A stretch of 20,274 nt of DNA from JBCBTJ01 sp964597685 (GCA_964597685.1 CAZQZC010000033.1:1-20274); one strand, 5' to 3'; shown: positions 1 to 8,904, counted from the stretch's first letter. Notes: generated by a model from the sequence alone, not told the origin. Numbers and translations are program-made.

Positions 1-2
1 CC

Positions 3-1223
3 GGAAACGGCGGGGCTGACACCCTCACGGGTGGCGGCGGCGACGATACGTTCGTGTCCGACGCGGCCGACACGGTGTTCGGCGGGGCTGAGATCGATCT
101 AACTGACGAGGCCGCCGATCTCACCACCGACGACGGCGGGATCGACACGATCGACTTCTCGGGGATCTCTGTGGCCAACCCAACGGCCGGGGCGTTTACG
201 GGCGTGATCATCGACCTCGACATTAATTCGGCCGGCGCGACGGGCACGCCGAGCCAGCAGGGCGGCATCCTGACCGCGCCGCCGGCGGCTGGTGGAACGG
301 TGATCGAAGGCCTCGACGTGATCGACGTGGAAAACGTGATCGGCACGGACTTCAACGATGGCCTGTTCGGAAACAACGAAGTCAACGTGCTCGACGGCGG
401 CGCTGGCGACGACCTCATCCACTCCTTCGGCGGGGCGGACATCATTATCGGCGGAGAAGGCGTCGACACAGCGCTCTTCGTCGCAGGCGGGGGCGTGGTC
501 GTTGATCTCGACGACAATGGTGACTCGACGTCGAGCTTCGGCGACGTCCTAACCGGCATCGAGAACCTCTCGGGGTCTGGAGCCGGGGCGGATACGCTTT
601 TAGGCAATGACGAGATCAACGTCCTCACAGGCAATGGCGGCGACGATACACTGGACGGCGAAGGCGGCGACGACACGCTGATCGGCGGCGAGGGCTCCGA
701 CACGCTCATTGGCGGGGCCGGCTCGGACACCTTCGTCTCAGGCGTCAACGCAGACGTTGTCCTGGATTTCGAAGCCAGCGAGGACATCCTGGACCTCTCA
801 GCTACGGGTCTCTCGGACGTGTCCGAACTCGCCGCGATCGCGGTCGAGGCGGACGGCGACTTGACGCTGGACTTCGGAGATGGCGACAGCGTGACGTTGA
901 ACGGCGTGGCTCTCGCCGATCTGACGGCGGACAATGTCGTGTTCGGAGCCGCCTCGGCGGGGATCGCAGCATCTGGCGCGGATTTCACGGATCTCACCGA
1001 TGCCGAGGAAACCGACCTAAACGCCGCCTTCAGCGAAGCGAGCTTGCTGTCGCAAACGACCGGAATTGAGCTTCCAGACACCGCTGCGGCGGTCGAAGCT
1101 GCGCCGGACGCGCAAGCTCAGTCGTTCGACATCGCATCCCAACCTGAACTCATTCTCACGGCTGAGATTGACGACGCCAATGCGGCCAGCTTCTTTGGCT
1201 TTGAGATCGCTGAAGGTCTTTAA
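3..1223 (+). CDS. RTX-type calcium-binding secreted protein, C-terminal part (5' end outside window)
   Basis: The reading frame is open from the first bases of the window and already encodes an RTX-like repeat (GGADTLTGGGGDDTF), so the ATG at 54 is internal and the gene starts upstream. About 406 residues are visible. Glycine/aspartate nonapeptide repeats of the GGxGxDxLx type lie at roughly 3-60, 345-480 and 590-735 and should form calcium-binding beta-rolls outside the cell. They are followed by a segment (about 735-950; VLDFEASEDILDLS then DNVVF) that resembles the serralysin-type C-terminal region of type I substrates. An acidic, alanine-rich tail follows and ends in AASFFGFEIAEGL, the likely uncleaved secretion signal. 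The visible part shows no enzymatic domain, so function (S-layer, adhesin, hydrolase) is unknown. The type I secretion genes directly downstream make it their probable substrate. Confidence 0.9.
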   Translation, partial: GNGGADTLTGGGGDDTFVSDAADTVFGGAEIDLTDEAADLTTDDGGIDTIDFSGISVANPTAGAFTGVIIDLDINSAGATGTPSQQGGILTAPPAAGGTVIEGLDVIDVENVIGTDFNDGLFGNNEVNVLDGGAGDDLIHSFGGADIIIGGEGVDTALFVAGGGVVVDLDDNGDSTSSFGDVLTGIENLSGSGAGADTLLGNDEINVLTGNGGDDTLDGEGGDDTLIGGEGSDTLIGGAGSDTFVSGVNADVVLDFEASEDILDLSATGLSDVSELAAIAVEADGDLTLDFGDGDSVTLNGVALADLTADNVVFGAASAGIAASGADFTDLTDAEETDLNAAFSEASLLSQTTGIELPDTAAAVEAAPDAQAQSFDIASQPELILTAEIDDANAASFFGFEIAEGL

Positions 1224-1234
1224 TTGAACCATAT

Positions 1235-1264
1235 CGCTCCGGGGTCGTCTAAGACCCCGGAGCG
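1235..1264 (+). terminator. Strong hairpin between the RTX gene and its exporter genes
   Basis: CGCTCCGGGGTC (1235-1246) and GACCCCGGAGCG (1253-1264) form a perfect 12-bp stem with a 6-nt loop, beginning 11 bp after the RTX stop codon. No T-run follows, so it is not a classic intrinsic terminator. It may act as a partial terminator or as an mRNA 3'-end stabiliser that gives more substrate than transporter transcript, as is known between substrate and exporter genes of other type I systems. The hairpin is seen directly; its role is inferred. Confidence 0.6.
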
Positions 1265-1298
1265 GCCTCGTCCGGAGGCGAGGGTAAAGGAGCGTTAG

Positions 1299-3047
1299 AT
1301 GTCCAGCGTACGATCCGCTTCCCGGAGCGGTGTGGACGAAGCCCCCCTTTTGAGCGTTGGCTCATGGCTGGCGAGCCTCGCGCGACGGGCGCCAAACCAT
1401 GCCAGCGCCATTCTTGGGTTCAGTCTGGCGTCAAACATACTTCTCCTCGTCGCCCCGTTGTACATGTTGCAAGTCTATGACCGGGTCCTGTCCTCGGGAT
1501 CGGTGGACACGCTCGTCTGGCTGAGCGTCATCGCGGTGTTCCTATTGGCCGTCTATGCGGCGGCGGAGGCCGGAAGGCGCCGTGTTTCAGCGCTTGCCGC
1601 GGCCCGGCTCGACGCGCTTATGGCCAGGCGCATTTTTGCGCGCTTCGAAGAAGGCGGAGAACGCGGATCCCGCTTGCCGCACGACCTACAACACCTCAGC
1701 CGAGTGGAGGGAACGCTTCAGAATGGCGGGATGCTGCCGTTCTTCGACCTGCCGTTCGTTCCGCTGTTTATGGCGGTCCTATTCTTGATCCATCCGCTGC
1801 TTGGCGTTCTGGGTCTCGCTGGGGCCGCGCTGATCATCGTAGTCGCCGTGGCTGCCGAGTTTGCGACGCGTCGATCCGGAGCAAAGGCGTCCGCTGCACA
1901 CTCCAAGTCTATGGAATTCGCCCAGGGTCTGAACCGGCAGCGGTCCGCGATTGTGGCGATGGGTCTCGCGCCGAAATCTTTCGAGAAGTGGCGCGCCGTG
2001 CGCGACGAATCCATCGAGCACGCCCTATCCGCCGCGAAAGGCGATGGGACCTTCAGCGCGATCGCACGTTCACTGCGCCAGATTTTGCAGATCATGATCC
2101 TGGGCGCTGGCGCGGGCCTCGCCTTATCGCAGCAGATTTCTCCGGGCGGAATTGTCGCTGCGTCGATTATCTTGTCTCGAGCCCTCGGACCGATTGATCA
2201 AATCGTTGGCGGTTGGCGCGGCCTGGTGCAGGCGCGATCTTCCTGGTCGGCGCTCGTCGACGGCCTCGCCGACGTGAGAGCCGACGAGCCTTACACTCCC
2301 CTGCCCCGTCCAGCGGCCGTCCTGACGATAGATCGTCTCGCCGTTGCGGCGCCGGGGTCTGACACCCCTCTTGTTCGGCCCTTCAGCTACGAGGTGTCTG
2401 GCGGAAAAGCGATTGCGATCGTTGGCGGAAACGGCGCTGGCAAAACATCCCTGCTGCAGACGCTCTCTGGAGCGTGGCCGCCGGCCGGCGGAACCGTATC
2501 GCTAGGCGGGCGCAGCCTGCATGACTGGCCCAGCGAGGACCGCGGAGCTCATATAGGTTACGTCCCGCAGGACGTTGAATTGTCGCCAGCCACCGTCGCA
2601 GAAAACATATCCAGGTTCCAAGCCGGGCGCGACGACGAGGTGTTTGACGCCGCCCAGCGCGCGGGAGCTCAGGATTCCATCCTAGGCCTGTCGGAGGGCT
2701 TCGACACTTTGATCGGCCCCGGGGGCAGATTGCTGTCCGCAGGCCAGCGGCAATTGATCGGCGTCGCCCGCGCGCTTTTCGGCAACCCCCTCCTCATGCT
2801 GTTGGACGAACCCACCGCCAATCTCGATGCGAACGCCGCCGAGATTTTGATCAGTGCGCTGCGGCAGGTGGCCGATGATGGGTGCATTGTCATTGCGGCG
2901 ACGCACGACCCGCGTCTGATCAGCCGCACCGATATTGTGCTCGCGGTTCGCAAGGGCGCGGTTATGGCGGCGCCATCGTCCGAATACGTCTCTCCGTCTG
3001 CCCAGCCGACCAACAAGGTGGCCCACATCAAGGGCGCAGCGTCATGA
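1299..3047 (+). CDS. Type I secretion ABC transporter (permease plus ATPase, PrtD/HlyB class)
   Basis: This 582-residue protein has the size and layout of PrtD-type exporters. Hydrophobic membrane segments fill roughly residues 35-300 (for example LASNILLLVAPLYMLQVYDR near the N-terminus, a family hallmark), followed by one nucleotide-binding domain. Visible motifs are Walker A GGNGAGKT (K382), signature LSAGQ (479-483), Walker B LLMLLDE (D503, E504) and the switch histidine in ATHDPRL (H536). It would sit in the inner membrane and use ATP to drive one-step export of the RTX protein. There is no N-terminal C39 peptidase or C39-like domain, which fits an RTX substrate with a C-terminal signal. 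The ATG is supported by AAAGGAG 6 nt upstream (1286-1292). The stop overlaps the next start (ATGA). Confidence 0.95.
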   Translation: MSSVRSASRSGVDEAPLLSVGSWLASLARRAPNHASAILGFSLASNILLLVAPLYMLQVYDRVLSSGSVDTLVWLSVIAVFLLAVYAAAEAGRRRVSALAAARLDALMARRIFARFEEGGERGSRLPHDLQHLSRVEGTLQNGGMLPFFDLPFVPLFMAVLFLIHPLLGVLGLAGAALIIVVAVAAEFATRRSGAKASAAHSKSMEFAQGLNRQRSAIVAMGLAPKSFEKWRAVRDESIEHALSAAKGDGTFSAIARSLRQILQIMILGAGAGLALSQQISPGGIVAASIILSRALGPIDQIVGGWRGLVQARSSWSALVDGLADVRADEPYTPLPRPAAVLTIDRLAVAAPGSDTPLVRPFSYEVSGGKAIAIVGGNGAGKTSLLQTLSGAWPPAGGTVSLGGRSLHDWPSEDRGAHIGYVPQDVELSPATVAENISRFQAGRDDEVFDAAQRAGAQDSILGLSEGFDTLIGPGGRLLSAGQRQLIGVARALFGNPLLMLLDEPTANLDANAAEILISALRQVADDGCIVIAATHDPRLISRTDIVLAVRKGAVMAAPSSEYVSPSAQPTNKVAHIKGAAS

Positions 3048-4354
3048 CACAGGGTGCTTCAAGACAGAAACGCCGTCGGGACCCCTTTGCGGTCAGGATG
3101 GGTCTGGCGTGCTTCGTTGGACTTGGCGGCTTCATCCTCTGGGCAGGTTTCGTGCCGCTCGAGGAAGGCGTCACCGCCCACGGCGCCGTTGTCGTTGAGA
3201 ACAACCGGCAAGTTGTTCAGCACCTCGAAGGCGGGATCATTCGCTCGCTCGATGTGCGCGAAGGCGATATCGTCGCTAAAGGCGAAGTCCTGATGACGTT
3301 GCAGGAGACCGCGTCGCTGGCGAGCCGCGATCAGGTCAGTCAGGAGATTGCAGCTCTGCGCGCGTCGGTGATACGCTTGACCGCGCTTCAGGACGAAGCA
3401 GTCGCGCTCGACCTCTCGTTTCTAGACGAAATTGACATCGGCGCCATAGAGCGCGGCGACATCATCGACCGCGAGATGAACCTCTTCGACCAGCAAAGAG
3501 AGGCGGTTGCGGCCGATCTCGCCGTGTTGGAGTCGCGGCGGCGGGGCACGCTCGCGTCGCAGGCCCAGCGCGGCGATCAAGTCGAAATCGCTGAACGTTC
3601 GCTTGAAGCAGCACGCGAAGAATTGGACGTCATTTCCGGCATGTTCGCCCGCCAGCTCGCGCGGCGTGATCAGGTGACCAGCCTTGAGCGAACCGTCTCA
3701 ACGCTTGAAGGCGACATCGCCCGCCTGGCGGGCGAACGCGACGCCCTCGGCGCCGAGGCGCGCGATTTGGCCAGCCAGATGGATCAGACGCGCGCGCGGT
3801 TCCGTCAGGACATCTCCTCGCAATTGTTGGCCGCTCGAACGGAATTGCTCGCCGCGGAAGAACGGCTTTCGGCGGCTCAAGACATTCTGGACCGGGCGGT
3901 GATCACGGCCCCGGTCTCCGGCGAAGTGCTCAATCTGAATTTCGCGACCGAGGGCGGCGTCGTCCGACCTGGCGAGGCGATCCTCGAAATCGTGCCGGAC
4001 GTTGACAGCGTCATCGCATCCATTCGCATCCGACCAAACGATCGGGCTTCGGTCTTTGAGGGCCAATCCGTACGCACGCAGGTCTCGGCCTACCGCAGCT
4101 GGAGGTCGCCAAGCCTGGATGGAGAAATCATCGACGTCAGCGCGGACCTGAAAACCGATCCAGCGTCAGGCGTCGTCTATTATGAGGCTAGGATTCGTGT
4201 TCCGCAGACCGCCCTGGACAAAGCGCCGGAACTCGAGATCATTCCCGGCATGCCGGTAGACGCGTTCATCTATTCCGGACGTAGCCGGACGACGCTCGAT
4301 TATCTCTTCGAGCCGCTGAACGCGTCGCTGTTTCGCGGACTGAGGGCGTCTTGA
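3044..4354 (+). CDS. HlyD-family membrane fusion protein of the type I secretion system
   Basis: This 436-residue periplasmic adaptor links the ABC exporter to the outer-membrane channel. A basic N-terminus (RQKRRR) precedes one transmembrane helix at about 18-36. Next come a first biotinyl-lipoyl half (about 60-95; HLEGGIIRSLDVREGD), a long charged coiled coil (about 100-290) and the second lipoyl half (ITAPVSGEVLNLN). A C-terminal beta domain ends in the family pattern with IIPGMPVDAFI. The chosen ATG at 3044 overlaps the exporter stop (ATGA) and gives the normal PrtE/HlyD length. A longer frame from 2882 would overlap the ABC gene by 166 bp and is unlikely. Translation is probably coupled to the upstream gene because no strong ribosome binding site is seen. 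Confidence 0.94.
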   Translation: MTQGASRQKRRRDPFAVRMGLACFVGLGGFILWAGFVPLEEGVTAHGAVVVENNRQVVQHLEGGIIRSLDVREGDIVAKGEVLMTLQETASLASRDQVSQEIAALRASVIRLTALQDEAVALDLSFLDEIDIGAIERGDIIDREMNLFDQQREAVAADLAVLESRRRGTLASQAQRGDQVEIAERSLEAAREELDVISGMFARQLARRDQVTSLERTVSTLEGDIARLAGERDALGAEARDLASQMDQTRARFRQDISSQLLAARTELLAAEERLSAAQDILDRAVITAPVSGEVLNLNFATEGGVVRPGEAILEIVPDVDSVIASIRIRPNDRASVFEGQSVRTQVSAYRSWRSPSLDGEIIDVSADLKTDPASGVVYYEARIRVPQTALDKAPELEIIPGMPVDAFIYSGRSRTTLDYLFEPLNASLFRGLRAS

Positions 4355-5658
4355 TGGGCATCCGAACACTGGCGGCCGGCGCGTTGTTCTTAGCTGCAGC
4401 GGTCGGCGACGCCCTTGGGCAGGAGTGTTTGCGCTTCGACGAGGCGCTTAGTCTCGCCGCCCTCAACGATCCAAACGTCTCGATTTCGCGGGCCGAGTTG
4501 GGAGAAGCTGAAGCGGACTTACAAGAGGCGAAATCCCTCTTCTTTCCCCAAATTTCGGCCTTCACGCGCACCGGCGTCGGCGACAATGGCCTCGTGGAAA
4601 CCCAAATCGAAAACCAGTTCGGATTGCGGGCCTCCCAGCGTCTGATCGATTTTGGCGACGCTCGTTTCGCACGCCGAGCCTCACGTGAGGCCGTGAAAGC
4701 TCGGGAGTTTTCGGTCGCAGCGGCGCAATCAGGCGCATCTCTATCGGCCGGCGAGGCATTTCTCGGCTGGCTGGAATCCAACGCACAGCTTGATGCGACA
4801 GTAGAGCGCGAGGGCTTTTTCAGAGATCAGCTTCGCGCTCTCGACGAAGCGCTCCGGGAGGGCGGCGCGACCCGGGCCGACAGGGCCGAGGTCGCTGCAG
4901 AACTCGGTGAAGCCCAAGCGACGCGGCTGGAGATCGAATTCGCCCGTGATCGGTTTGCAACCGAGATCGCGCTCACAACCGAAAGCTCCGTTCCACCCTG
5001 CAGATCCACGGACCCCGCCGCGATCATGCCCTACACTGATGATCGCGTCTCTATTGACGATACGGTATCTGAAGCGTTGAGCGTAAACGCCAATATCGAA
5101 TCTCTCCGCCGGGCCGTCAGCAGCTTGGAAGCTGACGCCAAACGCGAAAGCCGCCAGCGTTTGCCAATTATCGATGTTGTCGGCGTGTTCTCCTACGCAT
5201 TCGACGACACATTCCAGGACGCGGAATTTCTTCAACGCGTGGGCGTCGACGTCCAGGTTCCCCTCTACGCTGGCAATTCCCTCGGCGCGCGCCGGCGTCA
5301 GGCCGCTGCCCGCGCCGCCCGCGCTGAAGGCCAACTCGCCCAAGCCCTGAGGCAGTTGAAGCAGGATATTTCGATCACCTACCGGCGCATCCTGGCGCTC
5401 GAAGCGCAAACCGTTCGACGGCGCGAGGTGCTGGATCGCAAACGCGAACAATTCGAAGCGGCTGAGGTGGAATATGAGACCGGCTTGCGAACTTTGCCGG
5501 ATCTGATCGACATTCGGCTCGAACTGGAGGACGCAGATCTCCAGGATATTCGCGCGCGTTTCAGCCTGGCGCGCGAACGCCTCGCGCTCAGCGTCATGAC
5601 AGGCCGGCTCCGAGACGATTTCGGCGTCTCTTTCGAAGCCCCCTCCGAAGACGATTAA
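4354..5658 (+). CDS. TolC-family outer-membrane channel of the type I secretion system
   Basis: A 434-residue outer-membrane efflux protein. A hydrophobic signal peptide (MGIRTLAAGALFLAAAVGDA) is followed by the typical TolC start of the mature protein, FDEALSLAALNDPNVSISRAELGEAEADL. The remainder is rich in long amphipathic helices and contains the duplicated OEP pattern (RLPIIDVVGVFSY and QVPLYAGNSLGARRRQAAA in the second half), as expected for the trimeric barrel plus periplasmic tunnel. The ATG at 4354 overlaps the HlyD stop (TGATG), so I prefer it to the TTG one codon upstream. Having the channel in the same operon as the ABC and adaptor makes the secretion set complete. Its stop codon overlaps that of the convergent gene on the other strand. 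Confidence 0.92.
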   Translation: MGIRTLAAGALFLAAAVGDALGQECLRFDEALSLAALNDPNVSISRAELGEAEADLQEAKSLFFPQISAFTRTGVGDNGLVETQIENQFGLRASQRLIDFGDARFARRASREAVKAREFSVAAAQSGASLSAGEAFLGWLESNAQLDATVEREGFFRDQLRALDEALREGGATRADRAEVAAELGEAQATRLEIEFARDRFATEIALTTESSVPPCRSTDPAAIMPYTDDRVSIDDTVSEALSVNANIESLRRAVSSLEADAKRESRQRLPIIDVVGVFSYAFDDTFQDAEFLQRVGVDVQVPLYAGNSLGARRRQAAARAARAEGQLAQALRQLKQDISITYRRILALEAQTVRRREVLDRKREQFEAAEVEYETGLRTLPDLIDIRLELEDADLQDIRARFSLARERLALSVMTGRLRDDFGVSFEAPSEDD

Positions 5659-8600
5659 GGCGCGGCCGTTAAACCCGGCGTCAATATTTCAATATCGTCC
5701 ACGTCCGGCGGATCGGCGACGAGCTCCTCCCCGGCTTCGAAATTCGGATTGTCGGACGGGATTGGAATATGGATCGTGGCGAAGAGATCATCTTCGGCGA
5801 GTTCAATTGGAAATTCGTGGATTTCTCCGGCGGCCGCGACCCTCAGAACATAAGCGCCCGGCGCGAGGTTCTCGAACCCGTACTGCCCGAACGCCGCGGC
5901 TTGAAGACGGATCGGCGGAGATCCATCGTCCACCGATTGCAACGTCAGCGCCGCCCCTTCGAGGCGCTGTTCTCCACGCGTTGGCTCGCCATCGCCATTG
6001 TCATCAATGAAAACGGCCCCACGGATCTGACCGCTGGCGATAAGCGGGATGTCGATGCGCGTGATCCGATTTTCCCCAATTGTGACGCGAGGCACGAATG
6101 TCTCCGGCACCAACAGGCCGAGCGGCAAGCTACGACGATCGACGCCCAGATCGTAGAGTCCAGTGCGCATATTCTGGATCGTGAAGCCGCCGTCGCGATC
6201 GGCGCGCAACGCCAAGCGACTGCGGCGCACGACAACACCGACGCCGCCAACGCCTGGCTCGTCGTCTTGGCGGACGCCATCCCGGTTACGATCGAAAAAC
6301 ACCCGGCCAGTCAAAACGCCCCGGCCATCACGAGGCGCTGTATGTCGCCGAGGCTCGTTGAATGTGACGCGGCCACGCAGCGACAGTGTAAAATCCCGGC
6401 GATCGGCAAAATCGTCGAAGTACCCAGCCTCCAGCGAGATATCTCTGGTCAAAGCGTATTGCGCGGTGAGCGATGCAAAGAAATCGGTGCCCAAATCGTC
6501 TGCGTCGACCGATTGAAGCGCCGACACTTGGCTACGGACCGAGAACCGATCGCCAAAGGTTCGCCCGCTATCAGCCGCCGCCGTGAGACCAGCCCGAAAG
6601 GACGTCGACCCCGCGGCAACCAAAGCAGACGCTGACGGGGCGACTGACACCGTCGCGGTCTGGCCAAGACGTTTGGTGAAGGGCCGGGTCGAAACATTGG
6701 CGACGAAACGCTGATCTGTTTCCCCGTTTGCGAGGGTCGTCAGAGAATAGTTGGCCTGCGCGACACCCCAATCGAACCGGCGAAGGGCGCGCACATCCAA
6801 CGTCGCGGAGCGCTCAGTCACGCCCGCCTCGGTCGCTTCGGCGACGGAGCCCGCGATGTTGAGGTCGACGCCAACGCCGCCGAGGCGTGCATTCGCTGTG
6901 GACGTCGCCGACAATGTTTCGCTCGAAGACGCACCGCCTTGGCGGGTATAATTGATCCTGGCCCCGGTGGCGAAGTTTCGGATTGCCCCCCAATCCTCAA
7001 CTGCGCGCCAATCGACGGACAGCGAGCCGGCGACCAAAGCTCCAATATTGTCTCCCAGATCGCCCTCGAAACTCGGAACAGTCGGCGTCGGCGTCGGCGC
7101 GTCTGGATCCGGCAGGGTGATGAGTTCGTCGTCATCCAGACCGACAAACGCGTCACTTGGTGTGTTAAACCGCGCCCCGTCATAGGCGATCGACGCCTGG
7201 ACGGCCGATTGTTCGCTGAGCTGATAACGCGCATCCACGCGAGCACGCAGGTCGACGCCAGTCCCCGTTGGATCGTTGAAGATACCTGCGTCAGCGGCGA
7301 CGAAAACACTCTCAAGGCCCGCCCCATCGGGGTTGCGCACGAAATCCTTCAACACGCTGGCAACGGCGCGTTTGGACGACCCGTCCTCGGACACTGACGC
7401 CGACACGCCATACTCGGTGGCCCCGTCCGGCTTGATCAATCGCGCACCGCCGGCGAAGCCGCCGAACTCAGGCGCAGATCCGCCGCCTCGCAATTCGCGA
7501 GCGCCGGTCAGCGGCAACCCCGCCGCAATCGCCAATACGGCGCCGGACGGCCTCTGTTGGCGCCACGCAACGCCACGGATCCGCGTTTCGTCAACGCCGG
7601 ACAATTCTCTAAACTGGCTGTTGGAATCGCCGATTGTAGCGATCCAGCCGTCTAGCGATTGAATATCGAGGGACACCAGGCCTGGCTGAAAGTTCTCCAA
7701 CGCCTCGATCCCGCCTGCAGTCTCAAAATTTAGCCGGGTGTTGAAGCGTCCCCATCGACTGTTGAAGCCCAAGGAGTTCCGCCCCCGATCACCGATATCG
7801 AAGTCAAGGCTTTCCGGCGTGAACGGCGTCGCCTCGGCCTCGTCGTCAACCCGCTCACCCGGTAGAACCCCGCCGCCGAGCCGCTCGTCCAACGTCACAT
7901 CGATACGGTTTGATCCAGGCTCCAAACGGACATGCGACCCGGTCAGCGTTTCAATCGCGGAGAACGGCAGCAGCAGAAGTTCGGTATCGGCGAAGGCGAT
8001 ATTCGGTGTGACGCCCCGCGGCGTGTCGTTGACCGTGACCAGTCCGCTGGAGAAATCCAGGGAGATCACCGTGGAGTCTTGAGCGCGGGTGACGGTGACC
8101 GACGTCAGATCCCGGACAATCGTATGGCCAAACGCCTCAACGATCGGCTCCAAAGGAACAAGAAGGACCGAGCCGATCGTCCGTGGTTCGTTCCCCGTCG
8201 TATCGACGCGCCGGCCTGAGACAAACAAGTCAAGATCGAACTTCGGACGTAAGCGATCATCGAGCGTGAAGCGCCAACCGCCATTAGGGTCCGGCGCTGC
8301 AATTGTACCCGTGAGGACCGAGATCGCGTTGACGGATAACCACGTTGTCGCCGCTTCCGCCGTTTCAAACCCTGGCAATGCGCCGAGTACGACGCCGTTT
8401 GCGCGCACCTTGCCGTCAGTGAAATCGATCGAGAGCTGCGCACCATCCTGAAACCGGCGATAACGAAGCAGCGCTTGGTCCAATTCAACCCGGCCTTTCA
8501 GAACCTCGAAGATTGGCGTCGCGTCGATTAAAATGTCGTCGCCGCGCTCTTGGACGCGAACTTCGATCTCTTCGTCTTCGACAATGATGTCGCGGTACTG

Positions 8601-8732
8601 GATCGCGACAGCCGCTTGGGGGGCTTCACCTGTGACGGATACGCCTTCCCTGTCCGCAGGCGCTGCGGTCTGGGCGAAAGCCCAGGGGGCAAATCCGAAG
8701 AGGACCGCCAATATGGCGACCGAACGCAACAC
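5655..8732 (-). CDS. Large predicted outer-membrane beta-barrel protein with stalk-like repeats and SdrD-B-like C-terminal domains
   Basis: A 1025-residue protein that I cannot assign to a named family. A signal peptide ends at AFA|Q (residue 20). Two related segments follow (about 45-150 and 165-285) that resemble the stalk / copper-amine-oxidase-N-like fold (LLVPLEPIVEAFG; SGLVTVNDTPRG). Residues about 300-795 are alternating beta-strand-like sequence with many aromatic and glycine residues, as in a large barrel, interrupted by a Pro/Thr linker (DAPTPTPTVP). The C-terminus holds two SdrD-B or carboxypeptidase-regulatory-like domains, at about 805-895 and 900-990, each opening with a calcium-loop-like motif (DRNRDGVRQDDE, DDNGDGEPTRGE). 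The overall plan recalls fimbrial ushers, but no chaperone or pilin gene is nearby. The start is GTG; an in-frame TAG nine codons upstream bounds it, and no Shine-Dalgarno sequence is visible. Confidence 0.8.
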   Translation of the reverse strand: MLRSVAILAVLFGFAPWAFAQTAAPADREGVSVTGEAPQAAVAIQYRDIIVEDEEIEVRVQERGDDILIDATPIFEVLKGRVELDQALLRYRRFQDGAQLSIDFTDGKVRANGVVLGALPGFETAEAATTWLSVNAISVLTGTIAAPDPNGGWRFTLDDRLRPKFDLDLFVSGRRVDTTGNEPRTIGSVLLVPLEPIVEAFGHTIVRDLTSVTVTRAQDSTVISLDFSSGLVTVNDTPRGVTPNIAFADTELLLLPFSAIETLTGSHVRLEPGSNRIDVTLDERLGGGVLPGERVDDEAEATPFTPESLDFDIGDRGRNSLGFNSRWGRFNTRLNFETAGGIEALENFQPGLVSLDIQSLDGWIATIGDSNSQFRELSGVDETRIRGVAWRQQRPSGAVLAIAAGLPLTGARELRGGGSAPEFGGFAGGARLIKPDGATEYGVSASVSEDGSSKRAVASVLKDFVRNPDGAGLESVFVAADAGIFNDPTGTGVDLRARVDARYQLSEQSAVQASIAYDGARFNTPSDAFVGLDDDELITLPDPDAPTPTPTVPSFEGDLGDNIGALVAGSLSVDWRAVEDWGAIRNFATGARINYTRQGGASSSETLSATSTANARLGGVGVDLNIAGSVAEATEAGVTERSATLDVRALRRFDWGVAQANYSLTTLANGETDQRFVANVSTRPFTKRLGQTATVSVAPSASALVAAGSTSFRAGLTAAADSGRTFGDRFSVRSQVSALQSVDADDLGTDFFASLTAQYALTRDISLEAGYFDDFADRRDFTLSLRGRVTFNEPRRHTAPRDGRGVLTGRVFFDRNRDGVRQDDEPGVGGVGVVVRRSRLALRADRDGGFTIQNMRTGLYDLGVDRRSLPLGLLVPETFVPRVTIGENRITRIDIPLIASGQIRGAVFIDDNGDGEPTRGEQRLEGAALTLQSVDDGSPPIRLQAAAFGQYGFENLAPGAYVLRVAAAGEIHEFPIELAEDDLFATIHIPIPSDNPNFEAGEELVADPPDVDDIEILTPGLTAAP

Positions 8733-8756
8733 TTGGTCTGGCGTTGAAACGCGAGC

Positions 8757-8900
8757 CTAAACGGCCGGCGCAACCACCTTCCGTCCGCATTCGACCAATC
8801 CGACGGCATTGAGCCCTGACGACCAAACGGTCGGCGATTCATACGCTTTCAGAACTGCGCCAATACCGGAGCAGATCAGTCCGTGCCCGAACTGAAACAT
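8757..8900 (-). CDS. Candidate 47-residue small ORF upstream of the large outer-membrane protein
   Basis: ATG at 8900 opens a 47-codon ORF (begins MFQFGHGLICSGIG, ends GRKVVAPAV) that stops at TAG, 24 nt before the GTG of the large outer-membrane protein and in the same reading frame. GGGTGA lies 5 nt before the ATG and forms part of a hairpin arm. Third-position GC is about 64 percent, so coding is plausible but not proven. It could be a leader peptide coupling translation to the next gene, a small protein of its own, or chance. No known family is recognised. Confidence 0.3.
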   Translation of the reverse strand: MFQFGHGLICSGIGAVLKAYESPTVWSSGLNAVGLVECGRKVVAPAV

Positions 8901-8904
8901 GACA

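Noticed and set aside
600..735. DNA tandem repeat array
   Set aside because: The periodicity is the coding signature of RTX nonapeptides in the protein, with varied codons, and not a separate DNA repeat.
2882..3043. N-terminal extension of the HlyD-type protein starting inside the ABC gene
   Set aside because: It would overlap the ATPase coding region by 166 bp and the extra residues are unlike the family; the ATG at 3044 overlapping the ABC stop is the normal arrangement.
4741..5451. 236-codon - strand ORF inside the TolC-type gene
   Set aside because: Antisense to a well-supported gene with no family resemblance.
5769..6635. 288-codon + strand ORF inside the large outer-membrane protein gene
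   Set aside because: Antisense shadow of a long, domain-bearing ORF; no motif of its own and no ribosome binding site.
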